DNA of 64,000 nucleotides. Origin: Muscardinus avellanarius (taxonomy: Eukaryota > Chordata > Mammalia > Rodentia > Gliridae). The DNA is taken from NCBI GenBank assembly GCA_963383645.1, contig OY726571.1:25248116-25312115 (forward strand), in the 5' to 3' direction. The notes below the pieces were generated by a model. That model did not search any database and was not told where the DNA came from. It saw only the letters and a list, made by a program, of their open reading frames with translations. Position numbers and translations under genes: made by a program. This document shows positions 49,841 through 59,029 of the stretch, in pieces. Within the stretch, counting starts at the first letter, position 1. Every line of letters starts with the position of its first letter.

Positions 49841-50586
49841 TGGCTAAGGAGACTAAACTGAGGAATGGCAAAGAACATCCACAGACTGAGAAATATATGT
49901 GCATAGCCCAGGTAGAGGATCCCGGTGCCCAGTAGGAGCTGAAGAAAGGGAACAGAGAAGAAGGGAGCAGATAATGTAGGGCGTTGCAGACCACGTTAAT
50001 GACTTTGTTCTCTTTCCTTAAAACAATGAAGATCAACAGAAGGATACTTAGCAGTAAAGTAATAAATGTGTGGGTTTTTTTTTAAAGATCATACTTTTCA
50101 CAACTTGGAGAAGAGAAAACTTGGTGTAGGGGAATGGTTAGGAGCTAGCATAATAGTTAAGAGGGAAATGATGATAGCTTAGACTTAGGTTAGTGGCAGG
50201 AGAGATTATCTACAAAATAGATAAAATTAACATGCCTGGACTATGCATTGAATTACAGCCAATAAAGAAGCCGGGCATGTCAAAGATGAAGTCTTACTTT
50301 TGAACTTCTTTGTATAAATGGATAGTGATGTTATTCACCAAGAAAGGAAAAATTCTGGTACCAATAGACTTGGTGGGTGATCATGGTAGTTGGAGAAATG
50401 ATATATTTAGCTTAGAAATGTTGGATCTGGGGTACTTAGGGAGTATTCAGGTATATGTGTTGGTTGAAAAGTTGCATATTAATTTCATGATGAGAGATAC
50501 AGGATAAAGATGTTAAATTGGCTGGGTTAGTGAACTCAAAGTTATTTTTTTTATCATTAAAAAAGTCATATTTAAAAAAGCACAGG

Positions 50587-50800
50587 AGCTGGGCATGGTG
50601 ACAGAAGCTTGTAATCCCAGCATTCTGGAGGCTGAGACTCAGCTACTTAGTGAGGCCCTCCACAACTTAGTGAGACCCTGCTTCAAAATAAAGAATAAAA
50701 AATAGGGCAGGGGGTATAGCTCAGAGGTCCAATACCCTGGCTTCCATCTCCAGACCCGCAAAAAATATAAATAAATAAAAATAAAAATAAAAAAAACACA
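50587..50800 (+). mobile_element. B1-ID SINE with A-rich tail
   Basis: AGCTGGGCATGGTGACAGAA through CTTCCATCTCCAGACCCGCA. CACAGGAGCT at 50581 and 50799 marks the target duplication. Confidence 0.9.
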
Positions 50801-51430
50801 GGAGCTAAGTCAGAATATTTTGATAAAGTAGTGAAGAATAAATAAATACAGTAGGTGTAAAAAACAAATTCCAAGAAGTTGTCTGTAAAGGGAAGAGGGC
50901 GGCAAGGATGGGTACTGGAGAGAAAAGTGAACTGGGCTAGGGCCACTAAAATGTTTTAATGAATGAGTCTTGAACAGCATCCATTGAAGAAGGAAAAGTT
51001 GAAGATACAAAAAAAAAAAAAGTATGAATTATTGGAAGCAGCAGAAGATCAGATCCTGATCGCAGGCACAAGGGACTAAGAGAGAAAGAAGTTGAGACCA
51101 TTTCACCTGGTGGCTTTTTATTTTCCTTGTAAAGTAAGGGCAAAGTTACCCAAAAGTATGAGGAAAGATATGGAGAATGCAGACTGAAAATTTGAGAAGA
51201 ATGGTTTTAAACAATTATTATAAAGAATGAATAAACAATTTAATCAGAGTAGCATTCATACAATTCTAGAAAATGTTGAAAGTTCAACTGATGTTATCTA
51301 GTTAGGAAATTATGGTGGTTAACATCTGTCTCACTGCAATGTTTCTTCAACAGTTGAATTTGGAGTTGAATTGGGATCAGAGAAAATGGACATTCAGGGT
51401 TGAAACTTTTTCTGATGAAAACGACAAATG

Positions 51431-51705
51431 AGCTGGGCATGGTGGCGCACAGTTGTAATCTCAGCATTCGGGAGGCTGAGACAGGAGGATCACGGTTCGC
51501 GGACAGCCTCAACTACTTAGTGAGGCCCTCTGCAACTCAGTGAGACCCTGTTTCAAAATAAAGAATAAAAAATAGGGCTATGGGTGTAGCTTGGAGGTAG
51601 AATGCCCCTGGGTTCCATCCCAGTACTGCAAAAAGAAAGAAGAAAAGAAAGGAAGGAAGGAAGGAAGGAAGGAAGGAAGGAAGGAAGGAAGGAAGGAAAA
51701 GAAAA
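51431..51705 (+). mobile_element. B1-ID SINE with (GGAA)n tail
   Basis: AGCTGGGCATGGTGGCGCAC through GGGTTCCATCCCAGTACTGC, then AAAG and (GGAA)n to about 51700. AAAACGACAAATG (51418) and AAAAATGACAAAAG (51702) resemble the target duplication. Confidence 0.9.
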
Positions 51706-52220
51706 ATGACAAAAGATAATGAATAGAAGTGAGAGGTACTTTAAAGTTTCTGTAAGAGAAATGTTGAAACTATGGATAATAGAACCTAAATTAGATATGG
51801 AAGAAAGTAAAAGATAAAATTGGCGAATGAGCAGAGAGAAGCTAGGCCTTAACTGAGTCAATGCCCACACTAGTGTGAATTATGATCACAGCGCAAGTAA
51901 CTGACTAAGAAATCTGGAGATACAGAAAGTTGTGTTCAGAGATCAGGATCCCAGATGTGTGATTTGGAGGGAAAGAAGTTTCAGGTGCTTTTAGCTCTAG
52001 GAAATACTTGAAGTGAAGGAGAAATTCTTTGGGAAAAGGAAATCAAGAAAATGGAGACCAGGGTGTGGGATAGGTCAAATATTTACATATTAGTAGCAAA
52101 AACTGGAATGTGATAATCACTATTAGGTCAACAGGGAGCTCATTAATAAATGGGTGGAGAGTAACAAGAAAGTTGTAACAGTGGAAAGGAATAGAAACCA
52201 AAATGTGTTTGCCTTAGTGA

Positions 52221-53350
52221 AGCACAATCTTCAGTAGGACTGTGGAAGTTATCCAGAAACCGCACTGAAGAGCAAGAAGGGCACCAATCCTGCCTCTGTC
52301 CCAGGAGCATGTGAGGTAGGACAGGAGCAGCCTCCTCCTCCCTAACCCCACAGAGGGACCTCCTCAAGGCTTTTACCTTTTCAGGCGATCTGCCCTTGTT
52401 CTTCTAAATTTATCATGGTTCTCCAACAAACATTTCTAAAATAATACAACCACTTTTATAAAAATACAAATACTCCAGAGTATTGGAAAGATTACATTTT
52501 TATTTACCTACTTCAACTTGTAGACAGTTAAAACAGCTACTATCAGTCCACAAAATTGTCTCAGAAGTGCATTTGAATGGCATTCCAATTTTTCAATAAG
52601 CCTAGATCTAAGTTGAACTTTTAAAGCAAGACCTTCAAAGGCTATTCAGCAGGGGCTCATAATCATAATCTATTCAGTTGGTATATTTGGATTCTATGCT
52701 CAATATGTCTATAGCAGCATTTTTTCACACTTCTACATCTCCACAGTTACAAGGTCTTAATCATAATGAGTCATAATGAACTCTTCTTTGGTAAATGGGA
52801 TTAACATTCCCACATGAACTGGAGACACTAAATTATTAATAGCCTCTAAAGGCTTTTGGTTTTTAATGTGATGCCTGCAATGCTTTTATAAAAGTGTGAG
52901 AACATTCAAGTCAAATAAAGCTCAAAGTATAAAAGTTCTTAAAGCTATTCTTCCTACTGTGGCTTTAATATCCTTCAAGAGAAGAAGACAACAACAAAAG
53001 GTTATCATGAGCTTCTCATGATATAAATATTAAGAGAGATGATGAACTTATAAATAAGTTTTAAGTGGTATTTCTTCATACTGAGAAAGAATAAACTCAA
53101 CCTTCTGTTTTTACTATGTGACATTTATGGCTCTGGAGTATGACTTTTTTGACAGTCAGGGCAGGCATTAAACCAATACTAGTGAATAGAAAATGAAAAA
53201 CTGGTACATCTATGAGATCGCCTGGAAAAGACATGTAGTTCTATTGGGTTTTGTCTATTTGTTTTTGCTAAACCCATCAGGGGAAAGAAGCCCTAAATTC
53301 CCAGCAGAGAAAGAGAGGGGGAGAGGGAGGGTGGGAGGGGGGGGAGAGAG
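52221..53350. other. AT-rich unique DNA ending in a purine tract
   Basis: Nothing recognised until a G/A-rich stretch at about 53305-53354 that abuts the ERV1-like LTR and supplies its AGAG target. Confidence 0.5.
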
Positions 53351-53354
53351 AGAG

Positions 53355-53907
53355 TGTAAGAGTATTGAGAGGGCCATCCCACTCCCCTTATAAAATTAGG
53401 AATATAAGAGTATTGAGAGGGCCATCCCATTCCCCTTATAAAATTAAAATATTAGGATATAGAAGTAAGTTAAAGTATTTGGAACTTGTTTTCCTGTTAA
53501 GAATGTTTCCAAAGTGTCTGGAACTTAACAGAAGAACAAGATGGCTGCAAAGAACAAGATGGCTGCAAAGAACAAGATGGCTGCACTTGTTTACTCTATA
53601 AACCTATTGGCTGTATCCCAATGTGAATGCCCCTTCTGGGACTATAAAAGTAAGGTCTGTTTTGGGCTCGGGGTTGAGCTCCAACCACTTGCCTGCTGTC
53701 TAAGAGGCTGAACGTTAGCCCGGCCAGAAGGAAGCATTCCTCTGGTAGCTGCTGGACAATTTCTCTGAATGACAGTTAGGCTTGTGAAGGAGACTTGACC
53801 CTGGCTTGCCAGTGAAGAGCTGCAGCACAATAAACCCTGCTTGTGTGTTACATCCTTGGTGTGTTCTTCGTTATTTGGGTAAGGGGGGCAATTCTCGGAC
53901 CCTATCA
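53355..53907 (+). mobile_element. Solo LTR, ERV1-like, 4-bp TSD
   Basis: It runs from TGTAAGAGTATTGAG to GGACCCTATCA, with AGAG on each side (53351-53354, 53908-53911). U3 contains two tandem ~49-bp copies around GAGAGGGCCATCCCA (from 53357) and three tandem AACAAGATGGCTGCAAAG units (about 53537-53584). GGACTATAAAAGTAAGG at about 53638 is the TATA region, and CACAATAAACCCTGCTTGTG (about 53826) is the poly(A) signal. Layout and 4-bp duplication fit a gammaretrovirus-like (class I) LTR. Confidence 0.85.
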
Positions 53908-54257
53908 AGAGGAAGAAAGAAAAAATCAGAATCCTGGGTCCTCAGTAGATGGAATTCACCTGGAAGGACCAGGCACACCACAAGTGAAAGTTACAGAAAT
54001 TAGACTATGAGATCAGATGGAAAGGTAGACTCTGAGAAATTGAGGTGGGAAAGAGGCAGGAGAGTTCATACGGAGCCCAGAAGTTGTAACCCTGTCATAT
54101 AATCATGGAGAAAGCAAAACTTCTATTAGGAAAAAGAGCACAGAGATGGGTTGTGGGGAAAGACAACGAATCTCAAGATATACTTTCTAAACTAATTTTT
54201 TAAATTATATATCGACTATGAAATGATTGTGAAGTGACTAAACATCAGGGCTCATCT

Positions 54258-54419
54258 TAGTGGTAGTATTAGTTTGTCAGGACATAAAGTAGCACAAATT
54301 CAGCAGCTTAAATGATAGAAATTGATTTGTCTCATAAGCCTGGTGGCTACAATTCTGAGATTAGGGCATTAGCAGGGTTGATTTTTGTCTCCGTGCTGCG
54401 AGGGAACAGCCTCTCCCCT

Positions 54420-54473
<54 letters not shown>

Positions 54474-54645
54474 AATTTGTTCCCTTTTCTGAAGACACCA
54501 ATCATAGTGAATTAGGGGACCAACCCACTCCAGGGCGACTTCGTACTAACTTAACCAGCTTCATCAGCAATGACCCTCTTTCTAAATATGGTCACATTCT
54601 GAAGTCCTGGGGGTTAGGATATCTACACGTAAATTGTAGAAGGTC
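54258..54645 (-). mobile_element. MLT1-like LTR with an embedded (TG)n microsatellite
   Basis: GTATTAGTTTGTCAGGACAT, AGAAATTGATTTGTCTCATA, CAATGACCCTCTTTCTAAAT and ATATGGTCACATTCTGAAGT follow the reverse complement of an MLT1-class LTR. A (TG)24 run at 54424-54471 interrupts it. Confidence 0.65.
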
Positions 54646-55073
54646 ACAGTTTATAGAATTGATAGTAAAATTCCAAGAAACAAAGGGATTTTTGTGTGAC
54701 CCAAATGTCATCTGGAGCCTCCAGCTCCCTGCAGTTTGAGTATAATCATACTGGACCCACATCTGTGAGCAGGAAAGCCAAGCCCTCCCCCATACCTCAG
54801 TGGTTTGCCTGGAAGTTCCACTGGCAAGGCCAAACTTAGTTGCTGGCCCCTGTTCCCACAGGCTCTTCTTGTGCTGCAGTGATGCAAAAGGGCAATACAC
54901 CCCTTACTTCCTTAAAATAAATACATAAATAAGGCTCCCACTCATGCTAAGAACCTATGAGGATAATGGATGCGATGGTACGTCTAAGGACCCTTCGGGA
55001 TGTCAGGGGAGTGGGATGCTTACATAGCACACAGGGAATGTCTTAAACTTTCTAGTTATTAAGAGTCATTTAC

Positions 55074-55430
55074 ACCAGGCACAGTAATGCACACTCATTA
55101 TTCTAGCTATTCAGGAGGCTGAGGCAGGAAGATCTCAAGCTCAAGGCCAGCCTTGGTACAACACTCTGTCTCAGAAATAAAAAGTGAAGCAGGGCGTGGT
55201 GGCGCACGCTTGTAATCCCCGCACTTGGGAGGCTGAGACGGGAGGATTGCACAGGTCTGAAGCCAGCCTCAGCTACTTAGGCTCTCAGCAACTTAGTGAG
55301 ACCTCGTTTCCAAATAAAATATAAAATAGGTCTGGGAGTATAGCCTGTTGGTAGAAAGCCTCTGGGTTCCATCCCTCATACCACAGAAAGAAAGAGAAGG
55401 AAGGAAAGAAGGAAAGAAAGAGAGAGAGAG

Positions 55431-55484
<54 letters not shown>

Positions 55485-56025
55485 GAACTGGGTGTGGTGA
55501 CATTTGCTTGTCATCCTGCATGCTTGTACTTGGGAGGCTGAGACAGGAATATTAATCAATAGTTCAAGACCAGCCTCAGTAACATAAGTGAGGCTCTCTG
55601 AAAACCTGTTTAAAAGAAAAGAAAAGAAAAGAAAAGAAAAGAAAAGAAAAGAGAAAAGAAAAGGGGTTGAGGAGCCGGGCGTGGTGGCGCATGCTTGCAA
55701 TCCTAGCATTTGGGAGGCTGAGACAGGAACATCATAGTCTCGGACAGCCTCAGCTACTAAATGAGTCCCTTTGCAATTCACTGAGACCCTGTTTCAAAAT
55801 AAAAAATTAAAAATAGGGCCAAGGGCATTGCTCGTAGGTAGAATACCCCTTGGCTCCATCCCCAGTACCTCAAAAAAAAAGGGTTGGGGGTGTAGATTGG
55901 AGGTAGAATGCCTATGGATTCAATCCCCAGTACCACAAATAAATAAATAAAAACAAAAAGTAAAAAGGTTAGGGATATGGCTCCATGGTACAGCAGCCCT
56001 GGGTTCAATATCCAGTACTGAAAAA
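55074..56025 (+). mobile_element. Dense SINE/microsatellite cluster
   Basis: B1-like half at 55074-55185, B1-ID at 55187-55385 with (GAAA)n to 55484, B1 half at 55486-55612 with (AAAAG)n to 55665, B1-ID at 55674-55876, and ID-only copies at 55880-55938 and 55965-56022. All are plus strand. The apparent Ser/Phe-rich proteins are (GAAA)n read in antisense. Confidence 0.88.
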
Positions 56026-56575
56026 AAAAAAATGCAAAGGAAAAACAAAACCTTTAGGCCAGTTTGTCACCAGGCTTCCATGCCAGGGTTGCTGGCAAAT
56101 GTTTAAGCAAGTGCTGCCTAAAGGTCAACGCTGTGTTTCCTGCAGTCTCCAAGGAACTGGAGTGAGTTCCTGGAAAAAATAGGGAGAGGCCGTGCACCTG
56201 CCCCCACCCCCTGCGCTCCGTCTCTTTGGCCATTAAGTTAGCACCAGAGAAGAGCACTTGTTCCCCATGCTGCAGTGGTCCCCTTGTGATCACTCAGCTC
56301 CCCGTTTTCTGCGGTGGTCCCCTTGTGATCACTCAATTCCCCTTTGTGTCCCTCTCCATGCAAGGTCACCGATGGGCAGGACCCTGAATTAAAGGCACAG
56401 ACCAGACCCTCACCCCATTGGTTCCTTGCTCCAGATTATAGGGCACAATCCCTTTCACCTCATGCAAATAAGCTTTTTACAGCCCCTCCTATGAGTTCAG
56501 ACTTGTTCTCAATCCCAGAATAGACTCAAATAGGGATTCCTATTTTATTCATTTATTAAAATTTCTGAAATGGAC
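56026..56575. other. Unique DNA with a short tandem duplication
   Basis: Two tandem copies of a roughly 39-bp unit around GTGGTCCCCTTGTGATCACT (56273-56350) and an octamer ATGCAAAT near 56463. No exon recognised. Confidence 0.5.
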
Positions 56576-56998
56576 CTGGACATGGTGGCACACGTTTGTA
56601 ATCCCAGTACTTAGAAAGTTGAGACAGGAGGATCACAGGTTTGCGGCCAGCCTCAGCAACTTAGGCCCTCTGCAACTTAGTGAGAACTTGTTTCAAAATA
56701 AAGAATAAAAAAATAGGAGCCAGGCGTGATGGCACATGCTTGTAATCCTAGCATTTGGGGGGCCGAGACAGGAGGATCGCAGTTCGCAGACCTCAGCTAC
56801 TTAGTGGGGCCCTCTGTAACTCAGTGAGACCCTGTTTCAAAATAAAGAATAAAAAATAGGGCAGGGGGTGTAACTCGGTGGTAGAATGCCCTCTGGGTTC
56901 CATCCCCAGGCCCACACACAAAAAAAAATAGGGCTGAGGGTATAGCTTGGAGGTAGAATGCCCCTGGGTTTCATCCATAGTTCTGCAGAAGAAAGAAA

Positions 56999-57069
<71 letters not shown>

Positions 57070-57136
57070 GAAGGAAGGAAGGAAGAAAGAGAGGGAGGGA
57101 AAGAGAAATGAAGGAAGGAAAAGAAAGAAAGAAAAA

Positions 57137-57176
<40 letters not shown>

Positions 57177-57500
57177 GAAGGAAGGAAGGAAGGAAGGAAG
57201 AAAGGAAGGAAGAAAGAGAGAGGAGTTTCAGCAATGGAAAACAAGAAAATTCCTGTCAGAACTGAAATTAAAAATGTAAGAGACAGCTGGGCATGGTGGT
57301 ACAGGCTTGTACTCCTAGTATTTGAGAGGCTGAGACAGGAAGATCTGGGTTCCTGGCCAGCCTCAGCTACTTAGTGAGGCGCTCCACAACTTAGTGAGAC
57401 CCTGTTTCAAAATTAAAAAAAAAAAAAAAGAAAATCAGGCTGGGGCTGTAATTTGGAGGCCACTGGGCTCAATCCCTAGCACCACAAAAAGAATAGAAGA
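56576..57500 (+). mobile_element. SINE/microsatellite cluster preceding the composite element
   Basis: B1 half at 56576-56712, B1-ID at 56718-56915, ID half at 56930-56990, about 235 bp of (GAAA)n/(GGAA)n (56990-57223), and a B1-ID at 57285-57490. The last SINE is flanked by AAATGTAAGAG copies (about 57272 and 57508), and its right copy served as the target of the composite element. Confidence 0.88.
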
Positions 57501-57520
57501 GAAAAGAAAATGTAAGAGGA

Positions 57521-58538
57521 GACCCCTGGAGAAACCAGGCCCAGTAAGACGCTGGGTTCTGGGTGGGGGTCGCGGGCGGGGCACGCCTAATGGGGCCCGG
57601 GTCGCGGGACTCTGGGCCCCTGCCGAACTGCGCGTAGCACGCCAGACCCCTGGAGAAACCGGACCCAGTAAGACGCTGGGTTCTGGGCGGGGGTCGCGGG
57701 CTGGGCACGCCAGATGGGGCCCGGGTCGCGGGACTCTGGGCCCCTGCCGAACTGCGCATAGCACGCCAGACCCCTGGAGAAACCAGACCCAGTAAGACGC
57801 TGGGTTCTGGGCAGGGGTCGCGGGCTGGGCATGCCAGATGGGGCCCGGGTCGCGGGACTCTGGGCCCCAGGCAGAACTGCGCGTAGCACGCCAGACCCCT
57901 GGAGAAACCAGGCCCAGTAAGACGCTGGGTTCTGGGCAGGGGTTGCGCGCGGCGCACAAAAGCCGGGGCCTGGGTCGCGGGACCCTGGGCCCCGGGCCGA
58001 ACTGCGCGTAGCACGCCAGACCCCTGGAGAAACCAGGCCCAGTAAGACGCTGGGTTCTGGGTGGGGGTCGCGGGCGGGGCACGCCTAATGGGGCCCGGGT
58101 CGCGGGACTCTGGGCCCCTGCCGAACTGCGCGTAGCACGCCAGACCCCTGGAGAAACCGGACCCAGTAAGACGCTGGGTTCTGGGCGGGGGTCGCGGGCT
58201 GGGCACGCCAGATGGGGCCCGGGTCGCGGGACTCTGGGCCCCTGCCGAACTGCGCATAGCACGCCAGACCCCTGGAGAAACCGGACCCAGTAAGACGCTG
58301 GGTTCTGGGCGGGGGTCGCGGGCTGGGCACGCCAGATGGGGCCCGGGTCGCGGGACTCTGGGCCCCTGCCGAACTGCGCGTAGCACGCCAGACCCCTGGA
58401 GAAACCGGACCCAGTAAGACGCTGGGTTCTGGGCGGGGGTCGCGGGCTGGGCATGCCAGATGGGGCCCGGGTCGCGGGACTCTGGGTCCCAGCCGAACTG
58501 CGAGTAGCACGCCAGACCCCTGGAGAAACCGGGCTCAG
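57521..58538 (+). repeat. 124-bp GC-rich tandem monomers (5' module of the composite element)
   Basis: Units begin GACCCCTGGAGAAACC at 57521, 57645, 57769, 57894, 58019, 58143, 58267 and 58391, with a partial one at 58515; the spacing is 124-125 bp. Units 1 and 5 read identically, as do units 2 and 6, so a block of four monomers was duplicated. Every unit is CpG-rich and has several G runs (for example TGGGCGGGGGTCGCGGGC). The position matches 5' promoter monomers of rodent L1s. Long antisense frames here are a by-product of the missing stop codons. Confidence 0.9.
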
Positions 58539-59029
58539 AACAGAAAAAGATAAAGAAAAATATCGGAGAGGTGGTAAGAAAGCCGTTATGGATGCCAGGA
58601 CACTGGAGATGCAGACAAAACTTATCTAAATGCACTGGAACTTATGGAAAAATTCGCCGTGAAAGAGGACTGCTATTTCTCTATATTGTTAAGAATCTCA
58701 GACATCACATATAAGGAGAGAGCTTAGCGGAGACCAAGGAGAAATGCGGTGTTGAAAGAGTTCTTCGCGATGGTGGTGGAGACTTGTATTCAGGAGAAGC
58801 AGAAACCGGATCTTACCAACTTTATTTTTTTGGAGAAATTACACTAAATGTCGAATGCTACCATCACGCATGCTTAGGAACACTGGACAACTTTCAGAGT
58901 GGAAAAAGAGCCTGGGAAGGATTTGAAACGGTGGAGGCAGTGACAATGCCAGTGGCCAATATTCGGGGGAGGCAGAGATCTGATACATTACAACTGGAAC
59001 CTTTGAAATAATAACCACAGAGACAGTGA
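58539..59029 (+). other. Unique internal module of the composite element
   Basis: This is about 490 bp of non-repetitive, moderately AT-rich sequence between the two arrays. Segments such as GATGGTGGTGGAGAC, GTATTCAGGAGAAGCAGA, CATGCTTAGGAACACTGGAC and CCAATATTCGGGGGAGGCAG match repeated segments in the older element at 20.28-23.27 kb. A 75-codon frame at 58784-59011 has no recognisable family and is probably non-coding. Confidence 0.65.

Larger units (their letters stand above)
48660..52220 (+). mobile_element. Eroded L2-like LINE sequence interrupted by SINEs
   Basis: TTTATTGAGTACTTAGTGTA and ATATGATCCCTGCCTGCCTA at 48690-48790, and TAATGTAGGGCGTTGCAGAC and CCACGTTAATGACTTTGTTC near 49970-50010, resemble L2-type sequence. 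Intervening pieces are too decayed to place. SINEs sit at 49608-49805, 50587-50762 and 51431-51632. Parts without motifs may simply be unique DNA. Confidence 0.4.

Noticed and set aside
57435..58635. Long antisense open frames (up to 388 codons) across the 124-bp monomers
   Set aside because: They repeat the same peptide with each monomer, switch frame through 124- and 125-bp spacing, have no domain, and exist because the GC-rich units lack stops on that strand.
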